Positions 57,671 through 64,000 of a DNA stretch of 64,000 bases are shown piece after piece (positions within the stretch are counted from its first letter, which is position 1; each line of letters starts with the position of its first letter). The notes beneath the pieces were generated by a model, which saw only the letters and a program-made list of their open reading frames with translations, ran no database searches and was not told the DNA's origin. Location: assembly GCF_011045025.1 (NCBI RefSeq), contig NZ_JAAKZX010000007.1, forward strand, positions 54,022-118,021, given 5' to 3'. Position numbers and translations under genes: made by a program. The DNA comes from Streptomyces ureilyticus. Its GTDB lineage: Bacteria; Actinomycetota; Actinomycetes; Streptomycetales; Streptomycetaceae.

Positions 57671-58087
57671 TCAGCCGGCGTCCCGCAGGAGTTCGGCGAG
57701 GGCGTTGTCCATGTCCTGGTGCTGCTGCTCCAGGCCGAGCGGCACCAGTTCCGTCGTGCTCTGCAGGAAGCGCCGCAGCTCGCCCGCGCGGACATGCACC
57801 ACGGCGGTTCCCTCGGGAGCGTGGAACTCCAGGACGATGCGGTCGTAGCCGTAAGGCCGGACTCGTACGTCGCCGTGACCCACTGGCTCCTCCAGACCCG
57901 AGACGAGCAGCTCGCGGGCGAAGGTCCAGCAGACGTCCACGCCTTCGAGGGTGGCCGGGGCCGGGAAGGTCATACGGACGGCGAACGGTTCACGGGGGTC
58001 GTAGTGGAGCGCCGCGGGAATACTCGGCATCCGCGGCGCGGCGGCGACGAGGCGGGCCTCAACAGGCTGCTCGATGACAGTGGACAA
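57671..58087 (-). CDS. ssgD: SsgA-family sporulation/cell-division protein, probably SsgD
   Basis: 138-residue SsgA-like protein (SALP). Core segments are IPAALHYDPREPFAVRMTFP, CWTFARELLVSGLEEPVGHGDVRV split over two strands, VLEFHAPEGTAVVHV and RRFLQSTTELVPLG. SALPs guide septum and peptidoglycan events during sporulation. The start chosen is TTG at 58087 (STVIEQPVEARLVAAAP...), six bases after GGGAG, giving the normal family length. An ATG at 58165 would add 26 residues without similarity. The name SsgD rests on remembered sequence and synteny with the S. coelicolor locus. It is divergent from the YCF48-like gene. Confidence 0.82.
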   Translation of the reverse strand: MSTVIEQPVEARLVAAAPRMPSIPAALHYDPREPFAVRMTFPAPATLEGVDVCWTFARELLVSGLEEPVGHGDVRVRPYGYDRIVLEFHAPEGTAVVHVRAGELRRFLQSTTELVPLGLEQQHQDMDNALAELLRDAG

Positions 58088-58290
58088 CGCCTGCTCCCTT
58101 GTGACGGCTTGACGAACGGTGAACGGATGACGCCGGGCACTTGAAGAGACGACAGAATCAGCCATTCCGTGCTCACGAAGACGCACCAAGTTCGAGTGAC
58201 CTGTGTCACCGCCTTCAATCACCAACGGGGCCACCGTTGTCAATTGGGGCATCTGGACGCCACCGGGGGAGTGGGCTAGCTTCGCCCGCC

Positions 58291-59388
58291 ATGAGGGGCT
58301 TGGGGAACACGCGACCGAAGAGGTTCACGAGGCGACTGCTGGCGGCGGGGATGTGCGGGGCTGCGCTCACCGCCGCACTCACCGCGCCCGCACAGGCACA
58401 AGAACCGGACCGACGGCCTCCGCATTGGGAACTCAAGGACAGCGGCACCGATGTGCGCTTCCGCGGTCTGTCCGCCGTCAGCCGGAACACCGCCTGGCTG
58501 GCCGGATCCCGCGGCACCGTGCTGCGCACCTCGGACGGCGGCGCGAGCTGGCGGAACGTATCGCCGCCCGGAGCCGCCGAGTTGGAGTTCCGGGACATCG
58601 AGGCGTTCGACCGCAAGCGAGCCGTGGTGCTGGCCATCGGCGAGGGCGAGGCCTCCCGGATCTTCCGCACCGACGACGGAGGCGAGACCTGGACCGAGTC
58701 CTTCCGCAACACCGACGCGCGGGCCTTCTACGACTGCGTGACCTTCTTCGACCGGCGCCATGGACTGGCGATGAGTGACCCGGTGGACGGAAAGTTCCGC
58801 ATCCTGTCGACCAGCGACGGCGGCCGCTCCTGGAAGGTGCTGCCCAGCGACGGAATGCCCGCGGCGCAGGAGGACGAGGCCGGCTTCGCGGCCAGTGGGC
58901 AGTGCCTGGTCAGTTCGGGGCCGCGCGATGTGTGGCTGGCCACGGGCGGGGCAGCACGCGCGCGCGTGCTGCACTCCTCCGACCGCGGCCTGACCTGGAA
59001 GGCCGCCGACACCCCGATTCCCGCGGGCGACCCGGCGCGCGGCGTCTTCGCCCTCGCCTTCCGCGACCGTACGCACGGCATCGCGGTCGGCGGCGACTAC
59101 CGCGCGGACCAGCCGTCACCGCGGGCCGCCGCCGTCAGCGGCGACGCCGGCCGCACCTGGACGCCCGCCGCGCAGCCGCCGCCCGCCTACCGCTCCGGCG
59201 TCACCTGGCTCCCGCACAGCCGCTCGGCCGCCCTCGCGGTCGGCCCCACCGGAACCGACCTCACCACGGACGCCGGGCGCACGTGGCGCACCGTCGACAC
59301 GGGCTCGTACGACACCGTCGACTGCACCGCTGACCTGGGCTGCTGGGCCTCCGGGGAGCAGGGCCGGGTGGCCCGGCTTGAGCGCTGA
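58291..59388 (+). CDS. Secreted YCF48/BNR-repeat propeller protein
   Basis: 365 residues. A Sec signal peptide (about 1-38: RRLLAAGMCGAALTAALTAP) is cleaved near AQAQ. Next is a beta-propeller with repeated Asp-box/BNR motifs (TSDGGASW, TDDGGETW, TSDGGRSW, SSDRGLTW, SGDAGRTW, TTDAGRTW). This is the YCF48/HCF136-like group often annotated as oxidoreductase or photosystem-assembly-like in streptomycetes, without demonstrated activity. The ATG at 58291 is the start; the longer frame upstream lies in the divergent promoter. It probably acts as an extracellular binding scaffold. Confidence 0.82.
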   Translation: MRGLGNTRPKRFTRRLLAAGMCGAALTAALTAPAQAQEPDRRPPHWELKDSGTDVRFRGLSAVSRNTAWLAGSRGTVLRTSDGGASWRNVSPPGAAELEFRDIEAFDRKRAVVLAIGEGEASRIFRTDDGGETWTESFRNTDARAFYDCVTFFDRRHGLAMSDPVDGKFRILSTSDGGRSWKVLPSDGMPAAQEDEAGFAASGQCLVSSGPRDVWLATGGAARARVLHSSDRGLTWKAADTPIPAGDPARGVFALAFRDRTHGIAVGGDYRADQPSPRAAAVSGDAGRTWTPAAQPPPAYRSGVTWLPHSRSAALAVGPTGTDLTTDAGRTWRTVDTGSYDTVDCTADLGCWASGEQGRVARLER

Positions 59389-59464
59389 TGCGGGTGGGCC
59401 CGGGCCATGCTTGGCTGGAAGAGGGGCGGCTTCCAGCAGTCTTCTAGCAGCAAGGAGTCCGGCC

Positions 59465-59785
59465 ATGGCACGTGGCTCGAGTTCCAAGCGGGAACGCCAG
59501 CAGGAACACATCAGGGAGAGCGAACGCGAACGCGGTGCGAGCGAGCAGCGCGCCGAGGAGATCGCCGCCCGAACCACCAACAAGGAACGCGCCCAGCGCG
59601 GCGAGTCGAAGAGCACGAGCACGAACCGTACGTCGGCCCAGGACACCTCGGCCGGCCGTCGCGGCGCCCGTGAGTCCCGCGGAGGGGACACGTACGACCA
59701 GCTCTACGAGGAGGCGAAGAGCCGCAACATCGAGGGCCGCTCCAAGATGAACAAGGAGGAGCTGTCGAGGGTCCTCGGCCGCTGA
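59465..59785 (+). CDS. Small charged protein with C-terminal Rho-N/SAP-like motif
   Basis: 106 residues, extremely hydrophilic and rich in R, E, S and Q (SKRERQQEHIRESERERGAS). The C-terminal 30 residues (YDQLYEEAKSRNIEGRSKMN, then KEELSRVL) resemble the helix-extended-helix of Rho N-terminal/SAP-like nucleic-acid-binding domains, a pattern seen in small streptomycete plasmid-stabilisation-annotated proteins. The ATG at 59465 has AAGGAG seven bases upstream. It is probably a small DNA- or RNA-binding protein with a disordered body; the function is unknown. Confidence 0.78.
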   Translation: MARGSSSKRERQQEHIRESERERGASEQRAEEIAARTTNKERAQRGESKSTSTNRTSAQDTSAGRRGARESRGGDTYDQLYEEAKSRNIEGRSKMNKEELSRVLGR

Positions 59786-59870
59786 ACGCCGTCCCCGTCG
59801 CTTGTCCCCTGTCGCCCGTCGCCCATCGCCCGTCGATGGGAGGCCACGGCCGCGTACGCTCGAATCCACC

Positions 59871-60569
59871 ATGACGACGACCGTACGGATTCCGGCGGGC
59901 TGGCCCGCCACCGAAGAGCAAGCACGTGCCGTGCAGGACGAGTTGCGCGGGCGCGTCGTACTCGACGAGCCGGGGCCGCCGCCGGGGACGGGCCGGGTGA
60001 CGGGGGTGGACGTGGCGTACGACGACGAGCGTGACGTCGTCGTGGCCGCGGCCGTCGTCCTGGACGCGGCGAGTCTCGACGTGGTGGCCGAGTCGACGGC
60101 CGTGGGGCGGGTGCCGTTCCCCTACGTCCCCGGACTGCTCGCCTTCCGCGAGATCCCCGCCGTCCTGGCCGCCCTCGACGCGCTGCCCTGCGAGCCGGGC
60201 CTCGTCGTCTGCGACGGCTACGGCCTCGCCCACCCGCGACGCTTCGGACTGGCCAGCCACCTCGGCGTTCTCACGGGTCTGCCGGTGATCGGCGTCGCCA
60301 AGAACCCGTTCGCCTTCGCGTACGAGGAGCCGGGCGCCCCGCGCGGATCCTCGTCCCCGCTGCTCGCGGGCGAGGAGGAGGTCGGCCGGGCGCTGCGCAC
60401 CCAGGAGGGCGTCAAGCCGGTGTTCGTCTCGGTCGGCCACCGGGTGACCCTGGACAACGCCTGCGCCCACACGCTGCGACTCGCGCCCCGCTTCCGCCTC
60501 CCGGAAACGACCCGCCGAGCGGACGCGCTGTGCCGCGAGGCCCTGAAGGCGACTGAGTACGTCGTCTGA
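59871..60569 (+). CDS. nfi: Endonuclease V
   Basis: 232-residue endonuclease V, which nicks DNA (or RNA) near deaminated adenine (inosine). Active-site acidic residues are in GVDVAYDD (first Asp), FREIPAVLAAL (Glu) and VVCDGYGLAHPRRFGLASHLG (second Asp). The C-terminal VSVGHRVTLDNA segment is typical. The ATG at 59871 is the start. Upstream, four short GTCGCCC-like repeats overlap an inverted repeat with arms CCCATCG and CGATGGG (59822-59840) of unknown role. It is monocistronic. Confidence 0.93.
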   Translation: MTTTVRIPAGWPATEEQARAVQDELRGRVVLDEPGPPPGTGRVTGVDVAYDDERDVVVAAAVVLDAASLDVVAESTAVGRVPFPYVPGLLAFREIPAVLAALDALPCEPGLVVCDGYGLAHPRRFGLASHLGVLTGLPVIGVAKNPFAFAYEEPGAPRGSSSPLLAGEEEVGRALRTQEGVKPVFVSVGHRVTLDNACAHTLRLAPRFRLPETTRRADALCREALKATEYVV

Positions 60570-60618
60570 GTACTTGTACGGATGCCGGGGCACCGCCCTG
60601 CTCGGCAGGCTGGGCCGC

Positions 60619-60759
60619 ATGACGACACATCGTGCCCCGAAGCCCACCGCCGACCCCACCCAGCCCGTCGAGCGCGCTGTGATGGCGGGCTTGATCGTCG
60701 CGGTCCTCGCCGGGGTCGGCTGGATAGCGGGGATGATCTACACCGTCATGGGGTGGTAG
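60619..60759 (+). CDS. Small single-pass membrane protein
   Basis: 46 residues, with a hydrophilic N-terminus (MTTHRAPKPTADPTQPVE) and one transmembrane helix (AVMAGLIVAVLAGVGWIAGM) ending in YTVMGW. The ATG is at 60619. Codon usage looks coding, but no function is known. It lies 49 bp after the endonuclease V stop. Confidence 0.6.
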   Translation: MTTHRAPKPTADPTQPVERAVMAGLIVAVLAGVGWIAGMIYTVMGW

Positions 60760-60855
60760 GGCCTGGCCGTGGGGCAAGTCGGCCTCGGCCGACGATCTGC
60801 GCTCTGCCACGTGGGCAACGTGCCTACGCGAGCCTGCCGAAGTCCGGTGCGGCAG

Positions 60856-60985
60856 CGCGCCCCTTCAGGGCGCGGGACTGTGACATATGCGGCTCCGCCG
60901 CGATGGGGGCCCCCGCTCGAGCGAAGCCGAGAGGGGGAGCAGCCGAGAGTGGGGGAGCGACAAGCCACAACGAACCGCAGCTTCC
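60856..60985. repeat. Nested intergenic repeats: hairpin repeat interrupted by a GGGGGAG-type element
   Basis: A hairpin (CGCGCCC, CTTCA, GGGCGCG at 60856-60874), then GCGGCTCCGCCGCG, and later CGACAAGCCACAACGAACC, together resemble a common streptomycete intergenic repeat as I remember it. Between the two halves (60903-60957) sits a related element, ATGGGGGC, CCCCGCTCGAGCGAAGCCG, AGAGGGGGAG, and then a second GTGGGGGAG. Confidence 0.6.
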
Positions 60986-61007
60986 AAACCGCCCGTCCAG
61001 CCAAGCG

Positions 61008-62198
61008 CTAGCGTGCCGCTGCGACCCGGAAGCTGATCCCCGCCTCCCGCAGTCGCTCGATGAGCCTGTCGCCCATCGCCACCGCCGTCGTGACCTGGCC
61101 CGATGTCGGGGGCAGTTCGTCGAAGGCCAGGCACAGGGCGGACTCGGCGAGCATCTTGGCGGTCTCGCCGTAGCCGGGGTCGCCGCCCGCTACCTCCGTG
61201 AAGACGCGGTGTCCGCCGCCCTCGCCCACGAACCGGACTGAGAACCAGCTTCTCGCCCGCTTTTCCTCGCTCGGCCCTTCCCCGGGCTTGAGGCGGTCCG
61301 ACAGCCAGCGCCGGGCCGGTGGCAGTTGTGCCGCCGCGAAGGCCGCGCCGGCCGCGGCCACGCCGCCCACCGCGAACGGCAGCCGCTTGGCGGCCGCGTA
61401 GTGCCGGTAGCGGAAGTCGGGCCCGTACCGCTCCAGGGCACGGGCCGAGCGCTGCACGATCCGCGCGTCGATCGTGGGCAGCGGCACCGCCCACGCCCCC
61501 ACCTCCTTGGCGTACCGAGGCGCGCCCAGCGGCGCGTACGCCCGTCGGCCGACCAGGCGCGCCTCGTGCCGCCCCCGGTCCCGCGCCGCGGCCACCATCT
61601 GCGGCCCGCGCGAGAACTGGTTCAAGGCCGAGCCGAACGTACCGCCCGAGAACATCCCGTCGGCGCGCACGAACCCGTCCACGGTCAGCGGCACCCCTTC
61701 GGGAAGCTGACGGACCGTGAAGTACGCGCCCAGGTCATGCGGAATGGAGTCGAAGCCGCACGCGTGTACCAGCCGCGCTCCGGTCTCACGCGCGCGTGCG
61801 TCGTGCCGCACATACATGAGGTCCACGAACTCGGGCTCTCCGCAGAGATCGACGTAGTCGGTGCCGGCGTCCGCGCAGGCGGCGAGCAAGTCCTCGCCGT
61901 ACTCCAGGTAGGGCCCCACCGTCGTGGCCACCACGCGCGCGTGGGCAGCCAGTTCGCGCAGAGAGGCCGGATCAGCGGCGTCCGCCTGCAGCAGGGGCAG
62001 CTCGGCGCAGCCCGGGTCGATCGACGCCAGCCGCTCACGCAGCCGCTCCAGCTTCGCGGTGTCGCGCGCCGCGATCGCCCAGCGCAGCCCCGCGGGTGCG
62101 TGCGCGGCGAGGTACTCCGCGGTGAGCCTTCCGACGAAGCCCGTGGCCCCGAAGAGCACGACGTCGTACGTCCGCTCCGTCACGTTCTGGCTGCTCAT
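61008..62198 (-). CDS. Saccharopine dehydrogenase-like / trans-acting enoyl reductase family protein
   Basis: 396 residues. The NAD(P)-binding Rossmann motif GATGFVGRL (residues 17-25) starts a saccharopine-dehydrogenase NADP-binding domain (WAIAARDTAKLERL, VVATTVGPYLEYGEDLLAAC, YVDLCGEPEFVDLM). The C-terminal half carries a hydrophobic alanine-rich helix (VGGVAAAGAAFAAAQL) and ends with QVTTAVAMGDRLIERLREAG. Related mycobacterial proteins act as trans enoyl reductases in lipid synthesis. Here the substrate is unknown and no lipid synthase is near. The ATG at 62198 is used. Confidence 0.85.
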   Translation of the reverse strand: MSSQNVTERTYDVVLFGATGFVGRLTAEYLAAHAPAGLRWAIAARDTAKLERLRERLASIDPGCAELPLLQADAADPASLRELAAHARVVATTVGPYLEYGEDLLAACADAGTDYVDLCGEPEFVDLMYVRHDARARETGARLVHACGFDSIPHDLGAYFTVRQLPEGVPLTVDGFVRADGMFSGGTFGSALNQFSRGPQMVAAARDRGRHEARLVGRRAYAPLGAPRYAKEVGAWAVPLPTIDARIVQRSARALERYGPDFRYRHYAAAKRLPFAVGGVAAAGAAFAAAQLPPARRWLSDRLKPGEGPSEEKRARSWFSVRFVGEGGGHRVFTEVAGGDPGYGETAKMLAESALCLAFDELPPTSGQVTTAVAMGDRLIERLREAGISFRVAAAR

Positions 62199-62270
62199 GG
62201 CACCTCTCTGCCGTACACCCCGCGCCGTTGTCAGTGGCTGAGGCTAGCTTGAAGTACGAGGAGCCGAACC

Positions 62271-62693
62271 ATGACCCCGTGCGAGGAGCCGCACCAAGAA
62301 CCGGAGGCAGCCGTGGCCGCGACCGAGACCGCTCTGAAGAAGTGGGAGAAAGTGCGCGAGTTCGCCCTCGGGCTGCCGAGCGCGACCGAGGACTTCCCCT
62401 GGGGCGAGACCGTCGCGAAGGTCAACAAGAAGGTGTTCGTCTTCCTTGGTGTGACGGACGGCAGCTATCCCATGGGGATGACCTTGAAGCTCAAGGACGA
62501 GGCGGCGCACGCCCACGCGATGACTTCGCCGGGCGCCGAGCCCGCCGGGTACGGCCTCGGGAAGGCGGGCTGGGTGAGCATCCCGCTGGAGGAGAAGGGC
62601 TCCCCGGCCGCTGAGCTGCTGTGCGACTGGGTCGAGGAGAGCTATCGCACGATCGCCCCGAAGAAGCTCATAGCGGAGCTGGACGCGCGCTGA
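62271..62693 (+). CDS. MmcQ/YjbR-family protein
   Basis: 140-residue YjbR/CyaY-like-fold protein (VREFALGLPSATEDFPWGET, VAKVNKKVFVFLG, GMTLKLKDEAA, GWVSIPLEEKG, WVEESYRTIAPKKL). Such proteins are thought to bind DNA, though direct function is unclear. Two starts are possible: ATG at 62271 with GAGGAG seven bases upstream, or GTG at 62313 with GGAGG five bases upstream; the second matches the usual family length better. The gene stands alone, divergent from the reductase gene. Confidence 0.85.
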   Translation: MTPCEEPHQEPEAAVAATETALKKWEKVREFALGLPSATEDFPWGETVAKVNKKVFVFLGVTDGSYPMGMTLKLKDEAAHAHAMTSPGAEPAGYGLGKAGWVSIPLEEKGSPAAELLCDWVEESYRTIAPKKLIAELDAR

Positions 62694-62865
62694 CTCTTCT
62701 GGCGATCTTCTGGCGGTTCCTCTGCTAATTCCCTTGGCGGCGCCGGGCGTTCAGAATGACTGAGCGACTTGGCTAAGCGCTTGCTCGCCAGAGTCTTGTG
62801 CGGCGTCGAACACGTTCTTAGCATCGCAGGTGTTACATCAGTAGTGTCACAGTGCAGGGGGCCCG

Positions 62866-63918
62866 ATGGCAGTGGCAGGGACGGCAGGGCACGGCCCGCT
62901 CGCCGGGGTGCGCGTGATCGAGCTGGCCGGCATCGGGCCCGGCCCGTTCGCCGGCATGCTCCTCGCCGACCTCGGCGCCGACGTCGTCCGCGTGGACCGG
63001 CCCACAGGCGCGGGCCTCGCGATCAACCCGGACTACGACATCACCAACCGCAACAAGCGGTCCGTGCTCGTCGACCTGAAGACGGACGACGGCCCGGACC
63101 GCGTCCTCGACCTGGTCGAACGCGCCGACATCCTCATCGAGGGCTACCGCCCGGGCGTCGCCGAGCGCCTCGGCGTCGGCCCCGAGACCTGTCACGCCCG
63201 CAACCCGAAGCTCGTCTACGGACGGATGACCGGCTGGGGCCAGCAGGGCCCGCTCGCCGCGCGCGCGGGCCACGACATCGCGTACATCGCGCTGACCGGC
63301 ACCCTCGGCATGATCGGCGACCCGGACGCGCCGCCCGCCGTCCCCGCGAACCTGCTCGGCGACTACGCGGGAGGCTCGCTCTACCTCGTCGTCGGCGTCC
63401 TCGCAGCCCTCCACCACGCCCGTGCGAGCGGCACCGGACAGGTCGTTGACGCGGCCATCGTCGACGGGACCGCGCACCTGGGCGCGATGATCCACGGCAT
63501 GTTCGCCGCCGGCCGCTGGCAGGACCGGCGCGGCGCCAACCTCCTCGACGGAGGCTGCCCGTACTACGGCACGTACGAGACGGCGGACGGCCAGTACATG
63601 GCGGTGGGCGCGCTCGAGAAGCAGTTCTACGCCGAGTTCGTGGACCTCCTCGGCATCCCGGAACACGCCGCGGCTCACAAGGACCCGGCGCGCTGGGGCG
63701 AGCTGCGCGAGGCGGTCGCGGCGCGCTTCAAGACCCGTACGCGCGACGAGTGGACCGCTCTCTTCGAGGGCTCCGACGCGTGCGTGGCGCCGGTGCTCTC
63801 CCTGAGCGAGGCGCCGCACCACCCGCACCTCGCCGCGCGCGGCACTTTCACCGACCACGGCGGCATCACCCAGCCCGCCCGTCGCCGAACGACTGAGGCA
63901 GGCAGACCAACACCATGA
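62866..63918 (+). CDS. CaiB/BaiF CoA-transferase (alpha-methylacyl-CoA racemase type), apparently shortened
   Basis: 350-residue class III CoA-transferase fold enzyme. Family segments include GVRVIELAGIGPGPFAGMLL, DLKTDDG, GWGQQGPLAARAGHDI with the conserved HD (D as catalytic Asp candidate), and GGCPYYGTYETADGQYMAVG. The length is about 30-40 residues less than I expect for this subgroup. After HGGITQPA the sequence turns into RRRTTEAGRPTP and stops, where homologues continue with a proline-rich segment. The stop overlaps the next start codon (ATGA). The C-terminus may have been replaced when the downstream gene was brought in. The ATG is at 62866. Confidence 0.82.
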   Translation: MAVAGTAGHGPLAGVRVIELAGIGPGPFAGMLLADLGADVVRVDRPTGAGLAINPDYDITNRNKRSVLVDLKTDDGPDRVLDLVERADILIEGYRPGVAERLGVGPETCHARNPKLVYGRMTGWGQQGPLAARAGHDIAYIALTGTLGMIGDPDAPPAVPANLLGDYAGGSLYLVVGVLAALHHARASGTGQVVDAAIVDGTAHLGAMIHGMFAAGRWQDRRGANLLDGGCPYYGTYETADGQYMAVGALEKQFYAEFVDLLGIPEHAAAHKDPARWGELREAVAARFKTRTRDEWTALFEGSDACVAPVLSLSEAPHHPHLAARGTFTDHGGITQPARRRTTEAGRPTP

Positions 63919-64000
63919 GTACTGAGGCATCGACCGACGAGCGCGCGAACATACTCCTCGTGGACGACATGGAGGACAACCTGATCGCACTGGAAGCGGT
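63915..64000 (+). CDS. Response-regulator receiver domain protein (5' end only)
   Basis: The ATG at 63915 overlaps the preceding stop by 4 bp. The 28 visible codons read STEASTDERANILLVDDMED, then NLIALEAV. ILLVDDMEDN is the acidic-pocket start of a CheY-like receiver domain. The domain composition beyond (kinase, phosphatase or output) lies outside the window. Confidence 0.75.
   Translation, partial: MSTEASTDERANILLVDDMEDNLIALEA

Overview
The window is chromosomal DNA of a Streptomyces species. The evidence is very high GC content with strong third-position bias, frequent GTG and TTG starts, many ATGA/GTGA stop-start overlaps, and lineage-typical families (SsgA-like protein, WhiB-like protein, DUF397, small two-domain laccase, DUF2510). 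From memory, the order pcaIJFHGBL with divergent pcaV, then DNA ligase/LigD polymerase, small laccase, WhiB, UvrA-like/ABC-F pair and ssgD resembles the S. coelicolor SCO6690-SCO6725 neighbourhood. That synteny was not checked by a search.

Layout. 1-4.7 kb: a leftward polyol-type ABC transporter operon (binding lipoprotein, two permeases, zinc alcohol dehydrogenase cut by the window edge), interrupted by a ~340-bp IS200/IS605-like relic. 5.1-11.4 kb: rightward lactate 2-monooxygenase-like flavoenzyme, secreted beta-helix protein and Tat-exported phospholipase C. 11.4-15.2 kb: DMT transporter and PAP2 membrane protein divergent from a TetR regulator across a very long palindrome, then a DUF2510 protein. 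15.5-19.4 kb: a large LuxR-type (LAL-like) ATPase lacking its DNA-binding domain, then an SDR. 19.5-26.7 kb: the complete protocatechuate branch of the beta-ketoadipate pathway (pcaI-J-F-H-G-B-L, leftward, mostly translationally coupled) with divergent pcaV and two similar operator candidates. 26.7-31.3 kb: DUF3048 lipoprotein, then a DNA ligase and a LigD-type polymerase that flank a TnpB fragment fused to a truncated amidinotransferase. 31.3-37.3 kb: secreted redox cluster (cupredoxin/DUF1080 protein, ThuA-PQQ sugar dehydrogenase, two-domain laccase). 37.3-46.7 kb: mixed small genes and regulators (DUF397 remnant locus, phosphotransferase, VOC proteins, SpoIIE-type phosphatase, HIT-like protein, LacI regulator, MFS/VOC operon with divergent MarR, methyltransferase, GH64 beta-1,3-glucanase). 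47-51 kb: WhiB-like protein and a 1257-residue helical-repeat protein. 51-64 kb: acyl-ACP desaturase, DDAH, UvrA-like and ABC-F proteins, ssgD, secreted YCF48-type protein, endonuclease V, saccharopine-dehydrogenase-like reductase, MmcQ/YjbR protein, CoA-transferase and the start of a response-regulator-type gene.

Most informative beyond gene content. (i) One structured repeat lies in frame inside three unrelated genes, including pcaF, and a related copy is nested in an intergenic repeat. (ii) Two IS200/IS605-like relics are marked by hairpins with the same loop. (iii) A 13-bp operator-like sequence is shared by the LacI gene promoter and the GH64 gene 5.8 kb away, suggesting a regulon. (iv) Several regulator/operator pairs can be read directly from inverted repeats. 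(v) Deletion scars are visible at 29.6 kb, 37.6 kb and probably 63.9 kb. I found no CRISPR array, rRNA, tRNA, recognisable biosynthetic gene cluster or prophage. The window does not show a clear new defence or signalling system. The best novelty candidates are the HTH-less LAL ATPase, the structured repeat family and the tnpB-less IS605-like relic.
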